Source: Xiphophorus maculatus
Taxonomy: Eukaryota > Chordata > Actinopteri > Cyprinodontiformes > Poeciliidae
DNA: 64,000 nucleotides
NCBI RefSeq assembly: GCF_002775205.1
Contig: NC_036450.1
Location: forward strand, 17,565,479 to 17,629,478
Reading direction: 5' to 3'
The notes beneath the pieces are model-generated. The model was not told the DNA's origin, made no database searches, and saw only the letters and a list, made by a program, of their open reading frames with translations. This document shows positions 12,601 to 23,526 of this stretch, one piece after another (positions within the stretch are counted from its first letter, which is position 1; every line of letters begins with the position of its first letter). Position numbers and translations under genes: made by a program.

Positions 12601-13589
12601 ACAGCAAAAGCAAACTTCACAATTACAGATAAGACAGTAACATGTGGAGAAAAAACTAATTGTGTTGTGTTATATGTTTTCTTAATTATTACTTTAATGT
12701 TATGTCCTGAATTCATTTTCTATATCTGCTTAATTCTATGCATGGTTCATGTTAAATTGGCCATTTTTCTTAATCTCTCAGGAGACTGGTCATTGACCAC
12801 TTAAGATACTTTTCCTCCAATCCTATAGATGAATTGGATGTATTTGAATAATTACTTACTGCCTTTAGTTAAAGATTGGAGATTAAGAGGTTAACTTTCA
12901 GCCACTAGGCCTTCAAACACAAGTAAAAAATCACAAAACATAACTATGTCGTTGAGGTTTTACACCTAAGGTCAATATTAAGAGACCTTGTCTCCCTAAA
13001 ATGCACCATTTTACAATGTATTGCATACTTTTGGAAAGCAGTTTATACATTTTTTAAAAAAGAAAATATATTACTCAGAAACAGAAATAGTTGGACACAT
13101 GCCTAGATTTGCCAACGTAGGACAGCGTGAGTGGAAGATAGCTCAACTCATGGAACATGGAAGGAAAATTGATTGCTGCTATAACACTGCTATGGTTCAA
13201 ACCTAGACAGAGTGGAAGCAATGATGAGAATGATAAACTGTCCTTAGTTTTTTTTATTGAATCATAAGACTTAATGGAGCCAGTTACAGCTTAGAGCACA
13301 AAACAGCCACAGCCCTGCTATTTCCTGTTAATGCACCTTCATTCTAACTTTCATTCCTTCCTTCTTAATGTTCTTTCTGAGGATGACAAGTGTTCAGACC
13401 TTTAGGTAAGTTTGCAGGCTGACAATGGATTTGTACCACATATCTGAGCTAAAACCAGAACTGACTCTCAAGGAACAGAGCTGCAGCTCTCAAAATCTCA
13501 ATTGCTCCAAACATATTGAAATTTAGCTTTTCATAACTGGAAGAGATGGTTGTTTACATAATCAAAAATACCTGAAAAGACAATAAAAA

Positions 13590-13725
13590 TTCATCCCTTA
13601 TCTATAACTGCTTATCTTGCACCAGTGGTAAGTGGGTGAGAAGGTACACACCTGGACACACACACTTAGGACAATTTAGATCAACCTAGAATCAAATCCT
13701 GAATGTGACCATTGTGCAGCCCGAG
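13590..13725. repeat. degenerate copy of dispersed (CCAT)-headed fish repeat
   Basis: Contains CTTATCTATAACTGCTTATC, then GGACACACACACTTAGGACAATTTAGA, ending GTGCAGCCC, in the order seen in the common fish repeat that reads CTATACCGCTTATCC ... ACACTCAC ... GACAATTTAGAGT ... GTGCAGCC. It is shortened and diverged. Confidence 0.45.
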
Positions 13726-14064
13726 CAATAAAAATGTTTTCAGCATTCATTTTGTTTTAATTTTGTGTTAATAATGTGAGAAAAAATAAAAACATATACC
13801 TACAATTTTTTCCATCAATATGCCATAAACACTCTCCATCACAGTTACTGACTGAGCTTCATTTTCTACTTTGTGGTACAGTTTTCAGAGGTAAAAACCA
13901 TGGCAAATAGTTTTTTTTTTCCATTATAACTTTCTGTAAATAGGCTAATATTAATATATAACTCCTGAACAGAAACCTCCCCTCTAAGAAAAAAAAAAGT
14001 TACCAACTACATTATAGACTATTAATAGACACCAGAATCCAGAGGTTCGGTCCTCGTGTTCCGA

Positions 14065-14136
14065 TGACGTTCACATCTGATATATGAATTAAAATATGTA
14101 GATAAACATCTGCGATCTGTAATTGGCAACTATAAA
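14065..14136 (+). promoter_or_regulatory. grp: candidate grp core promoter
   Basis: TATAAA at 14131-14136 with a CRE-like TGACGTTC at 14065-14072 upstream. Transcription would begin near 14160, giving about 270 nt of 5' UTR before the ATG at 14433. Placement rests on motif and distance only. Confidence 0.35.
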
Positions 14137-14432
14137 TGATCACCCAACTGCATCACGTTTCCTCCGTGGCACTTCTGCTAAAGACCCGCTGACGCACAGC
14201 TGTTTCAGGAGGGGGATTTAACTTTCTTTCATCAGTAGTCATTCCGATCAAAGGCACCGAAAGAGGAACTTCAGCAATTCGGTGTAGCTGGACGTTTTGC
14301 TTTACCCCCTTTACATTGGTGCAACTAGCAGGGGGAAAAAGCGATTATGGTGTCGATTATTTAAAGTTAGACCGAGTTAAGTCAATGCAAAGTAAGGATT
14401 AGTACACATCTCGCTTGGTTCTCTCTGCTATC

Positions 14433-14586
14433 ATGTGTGCGGTGCGCCTTTGTTACTCATGGTCTTGCAGGGCGCTCTGGCCGATTTTTATTATCCTGGC
14501 GGCAGCGCCTTGTCTCCTGCGCTGCTCTGAGAGACCTGCGTTAGTCGTTGGAAAAATGTATCCAAGGGGCAATCACTGGGCTGTGG
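14433..14586 (+). CDS. grp: grp exon 1 coding part
   Basis: Signal peptide and mature peptide up to the first base of Gly in WAVG. Donor GTAAGA at 14587. A TTG upstream at 14415 is in frame but is not a normal start; the ATG at 14433 directly precedes the signal peptide. Confidence 0.96.
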
Positions 14587-14897
14587 GTAAGAAAACCTTC
14601 ATTTTTAATCAGAAATATTTATTCAATATTAAGAAAAAGCAGAATCTTTGATCATATATATTTAATTTACCATAACTTTCAAAATGTGTTTTTTTTTCTG
14701 TCATTGAACTTCTAAATTAAAGATAAACACTCGCATGAAGAAAAACACCTGCTATACATCTGCCTGTGTTGTGGACGGGAAATAAAAGCAGCTAATGAAA
14801 TTATCTCATTAATAACATCTTCTGATGTGGCTTTAAATTATCTTTGCAAATTTCAAGTCATTGCAATTGGCTGAAGAATTACTAAATGAAACATATT

Positions 14898-14944
<47 letters not shown>

Positions 14945-15302
14945 TTTCAACCTACAGGTCATTTAATGGGGAAGAAGAGCATTACAAGTCTGCCTGGACA
15001 GCAGCAGGAATACCTTGACTACCTCACGCTTTCACAGTCGGACAAGATCTTGGATCAGGACCAAACTGTGAAGGAAATGTCAGCAGAGAACCAAAAACAA
15101 ACAGTGCTGCGAACGCTGCTCCACAACAACAGGAGAGAAGGCAACAGAGGAAAACATCTCCGAGAGGTCAGCCTGTCGAGTCAAACAATGTTTGTAATCT
15201 CTGACCTTTGATATGCTTACATTTCTCTGCTTAATTATTGTTTTGTAGGTGTTAGACCTCCTAGTTCTGACTTTGAAACAGCAAGACAGTGAATCCTACT
15301 GA
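14433..15302 (+). CDS. grp: gastrin-releasing peptide precursor (prepro-GRP)
   Basis: Complete three-exon gene: 14433-14586, 14958-15166, 15249-15302 (139 codons with stop, 138 aa; human prepro-GRP is 148). The ATG at 14433 opens a signal peptide with hydrophobic core ALWPIFIILAAAPCLL. The mature peptide ends MYPRGNHWAVGHLM followed by Gly-Lys-Lys, the amidation and cleavage signal that yields the bombesin-family amidated C-terminus. Intron 1 splits the Gly codon inside WAV-G-HLM, so the peptide is only seen after splicing. The remainder is the C-terminal propeptide, ending LDLLVLTLKQQDSESY. GRP is a secreted neuropeptide acting on the GRP receptor. Poly(A) signals AATAAA lie at 15459-15464 and 15566-15571. 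It converges tail to tail with rx3. Confidence 0.97.
14899..14944. repeat. (AAT)n microsatellite in grp intron 1
   Basis: About 15 AAT units end 13 bp before the exon 2 acceptor, so the repeat sits where the polypyrimidine tract and branch point would be expected. Confidence 0.9.
14958..15166 (+). CDS. grp: grp exon 2
   Basis: Acceptor CTACAG before 14958. Completes Gly, then HLMGKKS and most of the propeptide, ending HLRE at 15166. The donor is GTCAGC, weaker than consensus, but it is the one that keeps phase with exon 3. Confidence 0.93.
15249..15302 (+). CDS. grp: grp exon 3 coding part
   Basis: Acceptor TTTTGTAG before 15249; 17 codons (VLDLLVLTLKQQDSESY) and a TGA at 15300-15302. Confidence 0.88.
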   Translation: MLDLLVLTLKQQDSESY

Positions 15303-17235
15303 AGGCAAGACAAGCCCGGTTGCAAACGCAGACTCTGATGTCTACTCAACCTGCTCTGTAATCACATATTTACAATGTATAAGCGCTGTGCTATAGAAAG
15401 ACACTAGATGCACAAAAACAATGATGTTTTTGGTGAATTAGCATTTTTAGTTGCACAAAATAAAAGGTTTCAACTGCTGACTGACTGGCAAGGTTGTGTT
15501 GTAGAAACCAGGAATCTTAACTGAATTACATGTTACAATGACAATAACTTTTACTCAAAGAATTGAATAAATGCATACTTCTGAGGAAGAAATCATTTTT
15601 GTTTTTTGTTCGTTTTTATTTGCCCTGCTTTTCTTATTGCGAATAGATTCAAAATGCCTGTTGCGAAGAATTTATTTCAGCATCACACTATCCCATCGTT
15701 TTTCAACTGTAAACAATAGATAAACAACAAAAAAAATCTTCAATTTACATAAGTTTGTGAAACCTGCACATCATGGTCCCACTTCACTTGCACAGTAACC
15801 CTTTTTTACCACTAGGTGGTGCGCAATTTCACTTTTATGAACATCTCGTATTTTAGTAACTTTCTAGCCGCACAAAACGCCAACATCACCATAATTAAAA
15901 GTGTAAAGAAGCCATAAGATTGTTGTGTTGTTGGGTGATGAGTCTTTAAATGAGAGAGAGGGGGGAAGCAATAAATAAACACCAATTGTTTTTCTCTCTG
16001 GGAAGAGATGAATAGATGACCGTCCGTATTATTTTTGCTCGCAGGGTATTCAAGCAGACAACAGGAAACGCTAATTGCAACAGTTTGGCAAAACAAATCG
16101 TCCTTTTAAAGCCACAAACACACATTTTTTTTTCTTCCTCCTTCTTTTTAGTCATTTGTCACGGATGATTGGTAAACAACTGAAGAGCAAGCCACTTTCA
16201 CCCCTATTAGGAGTCTAATCCCAGGAGAGAGTCGGATACAGTTTGTAGGAGTTAATGGGGAGGAAATAAGATGATCTACGAACTCATTTTCTGAAACATG
16301 CGGAGGAAGTTAAGAGGTTTAAGCCACTTTGATTCAGACAACTAGCGTGTATTTAAAATATATAAGTAATATAAATTGTATATAGTTCTATACATTAAAT
16401 TAATAGATATGTCAATAATAAAATAATGAACATAAACACCGGAAAACTTAAACTCACTATCTTCAATATTAGATGACTTTTTCTTAAAAAAAAATCCTTG
16501 GGAAGGCAGATATCCACCGCTAGAGGGCACTAAAATTAATCCAATTTTCTGATCTTGTCTTTCATTCTTCGTAAATCTCACCTTTCCAGATCAGTATTCA
16601 CGTCACACAAGTTAGTCATTATCTATTTTCTTCTTTTTGTGTTTTACTCTTCAGAAGGTCCTGATATAAAACATGTTTTTTTTAATTGTTTGGAATCACA
16701 TAAGAATTTATTCTCCAAAAGCTCTTAAATTGGTAAAGAATTCTTGTATTTGGAAACAGTTTTTAAAAAAATATTTGAGTCAGACAAAAAATAAATTACA
16801 TTTGTTACACCGCTAATCAAAAAGACTGTGAGTGATCAGCGACATAGGTGTGGTTGTGTTGCCATCAAAATAATGAAAGGATGCAAATGGGTTCTGTTAC
16901 ACGTTTGTTTTACTGATAACAAAACTCTTTGCCATAATGAGAAAAGATTAAAATAAAACAGAACATCACAGTTGAATCAATTTTCTAACATAAAAAAAAT
17001 TATATGGAGAGTACATCCAAATAACTGTATTTATGATTTAAAGTCACTGAACTTTTTTTTTTTTTACATTGTTTCAGGAACTTATGTATCGATTATCAGG
17101 ATTTTGACCGTTTTTTTCCTTGGCATTGGGATGTCCGGGTGTCCAGAATTTTACAATCCGATCTGCAGAAAATTAAAATCTTTTCAAATCACCGTCTTCT
17201 GGATGTGCATGTCCATCTTAACCCTTCGTTTGGCA
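15303..17235. other. grp-rx3 convergent intergenic region
   Basis: 3' UTR of grp (to about 15590) and of rx3. A minus-strand AATAAA at 16712-16707 is a candidate rx3 poly(A) signal, about 525 nt past the stop. No gene or repeat recognised otherwise. Confidence 0.5.
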
Positions 17236-17685
17236 TCACCACGTCTTCCCAATAGACTGAATGTGCTCCTTGGCTTTCATCCTCAGTGAGGCTATACTGG
17301 AGTTCCTGGGGTTGGCTGAGCACTGGTATGTGGGTGGCAGGGAGCACATAGAACTGATATGGGAAAGGTGAGGACTGTGTCCCAGGGCTGGGGAGTTGAA
17401 TATTGACGCTGGTAAGGAAGGAGGCATGGATGGGGGAGGAGAGGGAGCGTAGGCCCCTGGTAGGGTCTGTGAGCCGCTGATGAAGCCCGGCAGCGACTGC
17501 AGAGGGGCCGAAGATGTGATAGGGGTGGAGAGCCAGGGCTCCAGCGGCAGCCCGGAGCCCAGGGAGCTGGTGGTGGATCGGCCAAAAGAAAGAAGAGAGG
17601 GGGAAGGAGTGTCCTGCAGCTTGGTGGCGCTCACCTCCAGCTTCTCCTGACGACGCCACTTGGCTCGTCGGTTTTGAAACCACAC
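17236..17685 (-). CDS. rx3: rx3 exon 3, end of homeodomain and OAR motif
   Basis: Acceptor TTTCTAG before 17685; 149 codons and TGA at 17238-17236. Begins [18 protein letters not shown] and ends with the OAR motif at about residues 287-303. Confidence 0.96.
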   Translation of the reverse strand: MWFQNRRAKWRRQEKLEVSATKLQDTPSPSLLSFGRSTTSSLGSGLPLEPWLSTPITSSAPLQSLPGFISGSQTLPGAYAPSPPPSMPPSLPASIFNSPALGHSPHLSHISSMCSLPPTYQCSANPRNSSIASLRMKAKEHIQSIGKTW

Positions 17686-18533
17686 CTAGAAAGAGGTGAG
17701 AATGGTAAAAAATAAATAAATAAATGTGTAACAATAAAGTAAAATGTTGTATCTTTAACATTTATATTACAGCCCTTGTATGAAAGATATTAAAATATAT
17801 GGACATATTATAATCGCTTAGTTAACAGATTTAAAAACTCTGTTACTGTATTACATATAAGTGACAGGATTGGATTGATGGAATTACTCTTAAAAATTCC
17901 TTTGAACTTAAAATATGTTTTGTATTTTCAGTAAAAGCAGATAATTGTATTGCTTTATTATTATTATTATTATTATTAGAAGTATTACTTCTGTTGTTCT
18001 ATAGTAGAAGTTCTAAAAAGAAACTTTGCACAGTACATTGTGAACAGTTAGAAAGTTATTTACTTGCATATTTATTTGTATTTCTTTATTTTTCTAGTTT
18101 TAGAATTCATAACACATAAAATCAGGGTAATATGCCACTTCAAATGAATATTTCTGTATTTTACATATAAAGGGATACTCTGGACTTCACTGACTCAAAA
18201 CTAGAATGAGTTTCTCGAGTATCTCGATCATTTTTAATCTCAGTTTAAAACCCATTAGGCACATAATGCTTGGGGCAGACAGACTTTTATTGGGGTATTT
18301 ATTCTACTTTTGAGATATATTTAATTTGTATTCCCTTGCAACAATGTTAACTCACTGCTTTTGGTAAATAGATTTTAAAATGTGTCTTATCAAAAATATT
18401 TGTGAAAGACTGGTTTAAGGTGGAAAAATAAAATGTAAGCAGCCTGCAGCTTTTGATGTGACCTTTTCTATAATCGTGTATTTTAAAATGGGAAAACACC
18501 TAGCGCATTATAAAAATATTCTTACGTAAGCAA

Positions 18534-18617
<84 letters not shown>

Positions 18618-19493
18618 GTTGTTGTTGTTAATGAAGCGACAGAAAACAACTAGTGGCATTATTTTGGAGGCCATGTCCCACCTGCACTCGGACCTCCGGT
18701 AGGTTGACCTTTAGGGCCAGCTCCTCTCTGCTGTACACGTCCGGGTAGTGGGACTTCTCGAAGGCCCGCTCCAGTTCGTGGAGCTGGAAGGTGGTGAAGG
18801 TGGTTCGGTTCCGGCGGTGTTTCTTTTTCTGGTTCTCGTCGTCGGACAGCTTGCCGTCTCTGTCCGGTGAGTCCGGACCTGCGGAAGCTTCGCCGGTGCA
18901 CACACCTGCTACGGAGGAGAAGTGAGGCGTTCAGAGACTCAAAGAAAAAAAAAGGCGAAAATGCTGTTTTTCTTAGAAAAGTTTAAAGGAGAAACCTCTA
19001 TTTTTTTTCTTTTGAGTTATTGTTTTTTTGTTTGCTAAAACTTTCCTTAGCTTTTTATGTAGCAACACCTTCTACATTATTTGACCCAACTTGTGACTTT
19101 ACCGAGGAAACAGAAGTTGTGGCTATCCACAACAGTGGCTAATAACTAAAAAAAAAAAAAAGTAATAAGCCAATATATCCTTCAAATATTATTGTCAGAA
19201 ATTAAACAAAAAATAAATTTAAAAAAATAAATCTACTCACTGTCACAACTGTCAGTGTAATGACTTTTCTTCCTCTGGGTCACAGTAACATTCCCGCTGC
19301 GGTCCGGGTCTTTCTGTGTCCCGGTGTAAGAGGCTGACTGGTGGAAGATGGTGTCCTCTTTGAAGCCCAGGATGGCCTCGATGCTGTGGACGGTGGACGG
19401 GTTGGTTCCCGGGCTCTGCACGGAACGTGCGGAGGGAGAGACGCGCTCATCCATCATCATCATCATTTGGGATGCAGATCCGAGCAGCCACAT
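17236..19493 (-). CDS. rx3: retinal homeobox protein Rx3 (RAX orthologue)
   Basis: Complete three-exon minus-strand gene: 19493-19241, 18905-18682, 17685-17236; 309 codons with stop. Exon 1 carries the Rx octapeptide region ([11 protein letters not shown]) after a run of five methionines. Exon 2 holds most of a paired-like homeodomain (about residues 113-173, [20 protein letters not shown]...); the intron falls between VRVQ and VWFQNRR, the usual place in this class. Exon 3 completes the recognition helix ([11 protein letters not shown], Gln at position 50), then a Pro/Ser-rich region and the C-terminal OAR motif ([15 protein letters not shown]). Rx proteins specify the eye field, retina and hypothalamus; the fish gene at this synteny is usually called rx3. 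The start is ATG 19493, as an in-frame stop lies upstream with no earlier ATG. Oddity: it ends GKTW, lacking the short Gln-X-Leu tail I recall in relatives. The rx3 versus rax name rests on synteny. Confidence 0.94.
17686..18681. other. rx3 intron 2
   Basis: About 1 kb, AT-rich, with a short ATT run near 17957-17980 and the long ATT tract at 18534-18629. No other element recognised. Confidence 0.8.
18534..18629. repeat. (ATT)n/(TTG)n microsatellite in rx3 intron 2
   Basis: About 28 ATT units followed by four TTG units. It lies about 50 bp inside the intron from the exon 2 donor. Confidence 0.95.
18682..18905 (-). CDS. rx3: rx3 exon 2, homeodomain
   Basis: 224 nt; acceptor GTAGCAG before 18905, donor GTGGGA. 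Encodes an acidic linker ([11 protein letters not shown]) and homeodomain helices 1, 2 and the start of helix 3. An ATT/TTG repeat begins about 50 bp beyond its donor. Confidence 0.96.
19241..19493 (-). CDS. rx3: rx3 exon 1 coding part
   Basis: 84 codons plus one base; donor GTGAGT at 19240-19235. Encodes [14 protein letters not shown] and the octapeptide region, ending SCD plus the first base of a Ser codon. Confidence 0.9.
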
Positions 19494-19599
19494 TGGTCGC
19501 TTCAAGTCCAGAAGAAATGTCAGAATTCACAGACTCCTGCTTTTTTTTCTACTGAAACTTTTCCTCTCTTCTCAAGTCTTATTTTGGAAAAGTTCTCTC

Positions 19600-19674
19600 T
19601 GTTGTTATGGTGCGTCTTTGCTGATGGTTTTTAAAGTGGTGCTTGTGCGGGACACCCCTCCCACGTCACGTCAC
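19600..19674 (-). promoter_or_regulatory. rx3: candidate rx3 core promoter
   Basis: On the minus strand a doubled CRE/E-box-like stretch (GTGACGTGACGTGGG within 19674-19659) is followed by a TATA variant TTTAAAAA at 19635-19628. Initiation would fall near 19600, about 105 nt before the ATG at 19493. Motif-based only. Confidence 0.35.
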
Positions 19675-19844
19675 AGAGGGGACGTCCTGCTGGATTTAGG
19701 GGGTAACATGCAGCCACCAGCCTTCACCCAGCAGAACTCCACCCCATCCCCATCCCAAGTGCATCAGCATGCCTCTAAACCTACTTACATAAATCTTAAA
19801 ACCATCTTTCCTCTTCTCCAGATGTCATGTTCATGTCATCGTGT

Positions 19845-19847
<3 letters not shown>

Positions 19848-19877
<30 letters not shown>
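19848..19877. repeat. uninterrupted 30-nt poly-G tract
   Basis: Thirty consecutive G on the plus strand about 350 bp upstream of the rx3 start. On the rx3 sense strand it reads poly-C. Length may be unstable or misassembled. Confidence 0.9.
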
Positions 19878-19878
<1 letters not shown>

Positions 19879-21837
19879 TTAAGCCCACAGATTAAGGTAC
19901 AACAAAATCATAATTACAAGATCTCTGGTGAGATCACGGATTGCAAGATGACAGCTTAATATTTAATCACATCTTCAAGATATTGTCACCAAAAATGAGT
20001 TTGTTCGTTGAATTGTTTTGCAGTTTTCACACATTCAGATCTCAAACTGCCATAAATGTGTAAGCTAATTGAAAAATCTATGTATAAATAATTAACAATT
20101 TATCTAACAAAAGATTTTCAAAAAATGTCTAATGTCTCAATAGTGTGACTAATGCGTAAACAACAACAATTTGAGCTAATAGCCACTTAACAAACAAACA
20201 TTGACAGCAGTGTGGTAATCCTTCTTAAGGGGATTAGTTATTTTACTCAAAAGAGTTAAAACCCCTAAAACTATTTCGTTTTCCTAATTAAAGACGTTGA
20301 CCTGCGTTGGCCCAACAGGGAGGGGTCCATGAAGAATAGCAGGATACTAAATAATGTCTTAACTACATAATGTCTTAACTACAATAATGTCTCAACTGCA
20401 GAGCATAAGTTAGGTGTAAAACTAAGTCAGTCCAAGAGGCAAAAAGAAGCTCTTACTTTATTATTGTCTGCCTAGTGACTCAATACAGCACAATAGAAAA
20501 TCCATTTCAAAACACATTTACCATTTTATTGGAGAATTTAAACTGAAAAAACAAAGCTAGGTTGCTGGTAATCTGAAAGAGAGGCTTCAAAAACCACAAA
20601 GCTGAAAATAATTCACTGTGTGAAATTATTTCTTTCCAGCCTGCAGAAATCAAATGCAAAAACTAAAAAATAAATAAATACAATGGACAGAAATAAAAGA
20701 AACAATTCATGATTCAACTAGGACACACAAGAGTTTTTGTTGGGCTTACAAAGTCAAATTATTAATGAGTCCGACACTAACATGGACAAATGAACATTTT
20801 TAACTTTTGGATTTTGCTTTATTAACATAAGTCTGCAAGCATGAGAGATGATATTCTCATGGAGACTCATAAGATTATTAAATAAATAAAGTTGGTGAAA
20901 GGACACAGGCTTGAGAGAACCAAGTGGAAGACAAAAATATATAAGAGAACATACCATTAACGCTCACTCTCTAAGATCTGTTTGTTAAAAACTCAACTAG
21001 CAGCAAACTGAATCCTGGTTGACGTGGTGCCTGTTCACAAGATGAACAGCTAAAATATGGGGTGAACTCAGGTAAAAATTGAGTGAAAGTCAATGAAAAC
21101 AGGAAAATGAAATGTTTTACCCCTTCGAAGTGATATAAAACTAGATGAAGTAGCGAGTTTACACAGCCCCAACTTGCTGTATAAATGAACTGTAAAGGGT
21201 CTGGGCTGCTCTGAGTTGCTCTAAAGATCTCAGCTTTTGCAGTGTTCTCAAAAGACTTCAGAATGAATAAGGTAAGAGACACAGGATGAAAAACATTTTG
21301 TGTCTTTGGGGATTTAAACAGGGTCACAGGTACAATTACTGGATCTTTCCAGAACCTTGGCACTCAGTGAAGTATGAGAGACTGTGTGAAGATGAAAGAC
21401 AGGATGCCAGCCAGCTGTTTTGAAAACTTTTCAAAAGTCTGCTCCTCAAATTTAGTTTTGTAAAATGAGGACCCATTTTTTAATAATATGTTTTATTTTG
21501 ATTTTTTTTTCAAGCTTTATTAGCATTTTGATAATTCCTGTGATCAACATCAGTTATGTCACTCCGCATCTTTTTTTGTGAAGAGTTTTGGTCTCTTCAT
21601 TCGCCATTGTATCTGATTGTTTACAACATTTGGCAAATCTTTAAATAAGTATTTTAGACTTTAACTTTTCTGACTCTGATAGTCAATGAAGACACATCAA
21701 TATTTCAAGAATGATGTAAATCATTCGACTACCTCGCAATCTTAAACATTTTATCCATTATTATTTTACAGCAAATTTAAATTGCATTCAACATTGTAAG
21801 TTTTTATTTTATGTTTTTTTTTTTTTTTTATTGTTAT

Positions 21838-21925
21838 GTTGTGTTTTGATGTACAGCACTTTGTATCAGCTGTGGTTGTTTTAAAGTGCTTTATAAATAA
21901 AGTTGGTATGGTATGGTATGGTATT
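21838..21925 (+). mobile_element. probable 3' tail of an L2-like LINE or L2-tailed SINE
   Basis: Text reading TGTACAGCACTTTGTATCAG, then AAAGTGCTTTATAAATAAAGTTG, ending in repeated GGTAT, is the pattern of fish L2-type retroelement 3' ends. No coding remnant was recognised next to it. Confidence 0.5.
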
Positions 21926-22942
21926 GCTTCGTTACATTGTGCAGAAAAAAACAAACCAAAAAAAACTGGACTCAGCGAGGGAAAGATGGCACAGGCCAAC
22001 AACCTTGGCAGCACTGATCCTATTAAATGGAATCTCCAGACTTTAAAAATCCACAGCCGTTCAAACTTGGCTTCTTGTAAAACTCGGAATGCTGCAGTTT
22101 CCCATCAGCCTGATTCTCCTTAACCTAATCTTTCCTAACTGTTTGGATAATGCCCAATTAAATTAATACCTACTTATTTTTCACTCTGTTATCCCTGATT
22201 TGTGTAAATAAGATTAATTGCAGCTCCCCAAGGTTACATGTTTTCTGGCTGTGTGACTGAATTTGAGGGATAATCATCATGAAAACTATTAAGGATTTAA
22301 ATTCAAAGAACAGAAAATATACCTTAACAGTGAATGTAAGCATCCACAATTTTTCCATAACTAATTGGACTTATTGGGTGTTAATGGCAAGAACAATTAT
22401 CTAAATGAAGTAGTTAACACTGTTTTCCCAGGGATACAAGATGCCAACTCCTCTACTATGCATTTGGTTTTCTGTTACAATCCCAAACTGGGCTAATAAT
22501 TGAAAGTGAAAGGAAAATAAAAATGTTTTTTTCATTTATTTTATTTCACCACTGACTCATTGCTTGTGTTTAATATGCATTTTTATTTGAACAACAAATT
22601 TACCTTCTCACAATTTACATGCATTCAAGCATGTCAAAAACACACATCTGTCGCCTTCATGATTTATGTATTTATAAAGTAAGTTTGTGCAAATCTGCAA
22701 ATGTTTCTGCAAAGACTTAATCCAGCTGAAATCATTGTAACACCTGAAAATCACATGCTTTCGTGCAACACCAAAGGTGGTGACTAAATATATCAAACAT
22801 TTATACAGCAGAAACAAAAATGAAAGAAAGGAAAACAAAAAAAGAAAACAATAAAACTGAGAGGAAAGTTGCATAACTCAGGAAGGATTGGTTTTCTATC
22901 AGCACATCTTGGATTACCTTAACTTTCTTTTTTAATGAAAAA

Positions 22943-22959
22943 ACACACACACACACACA
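22943..22959. repeat. (CA)n microsatellite
   Basis: Short dinucleotide run downstream of cplx4. Confidence 0.8.
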
Positions 22960-23298
22960 TATAGAGAGACTAACCTGTCTCATTTCATGACAACACTGAA
23001 CAATAAGAGTGGAAGGATTGGGCACCATTGACACAATATAATGTACTGCAAATTTGTGTGCAAAAAAAAAAAAAACTATAAAAGGAAAACTTTATAGCAG
23101 ATTTTTCTGATGGCTTTAATATAATTTCTTGTTATGATTTGAATCAAATAATGTGACATAACATGAGAGAGGGCTTATTCTCAACAAATGTATAGAACCT
23201 CAGACTCACAACTTGGTTTATTCCAACCAATATGTTAAATTATTATCTTAACAATCCCCCCTGTCTTTCCGCCATTTGCTTTCGCCACCCTTGGCTGT

Positions 23299-23526
23299 TC
23301 ACATGACAGAGCACTTCTCCTCTGCTTTGCTCTTCAGCTCGGTCACCGTGGCAGAGGCTTTTTCCTTCAACTGGTCCATGTCCATGTTCTGCAGGTTTTG
23401 AAACTGGCCCATTAGGGAGTCCTTGCCCTCCTCCTCCGTGGCGTCCTCGTCCACCATCTTGAGCAGCTCCTCGGGCACGTCCACGTCGTCCCCGGCCATC
23501 TCTATCATGTTCTCGTCCTGCTCGCT
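23299..23526 (-). CDS. cplx4: cplx4 exon 3, C-terminal CAAX exon
   Basis: Acceptor CTGCAG before 23526; starts [14 protein letters not shown], includes [18 protein letters not shown] and ends KCSVM, with TGA at 23301-23299. Confidence 0.95.
   Translation of the reverse strand, partial: SEQDENMIEMAGDDVDVPEELLKMVDEDATEEEGKDSLMGQFQNLQNMDMDQLKEKASATVTELKSKAEEKCSVM

Larger units (their letters stand above)
4120..14060. other. interval between znf532 first coding exon and grp
   Basis: Holds the upstream intron or introns and 5' UTR exons of znf532, which I cannot place with certainty, and the start-to-start interval with grp. Listed separately: a Tc1 relic near 5 kb, a possible untranslated exon at 6543-6603, a diverged tandem duplication at 7.45-8.13 kb, a palindrome at 9445-9477 and a TATA/CRE cluster near 9.6 kb. 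GC rises at 6890-7080 and 8580-8900, either of which could contain the znf532 first exon. Open frames here show no recognisable protein. Confidence 0.5.
19878..23216. other. rx3-cplx4 intergenic region
   Basis: Lies upstream of rx3 and downstream of cplx4. Contains an L2-like LINE tail near 21838-21925 and a (CA)n run at 22943-22959. No exon recognised. Confidence 0.5.

Noticed and set aside
17189-17761. 190-codon minus-strand frame over rx3 exon 3
   Set aside because: It is out of phase with the homeodomain; the frame at 17685-17236 carries WFQNRR and the OAR motif.
19348-19959. 203-codon plus-strand open frame
   Set aside because: Antisense to rx3 exon 1 and running through the poly-G tract as polyglycine; no protein similarity.
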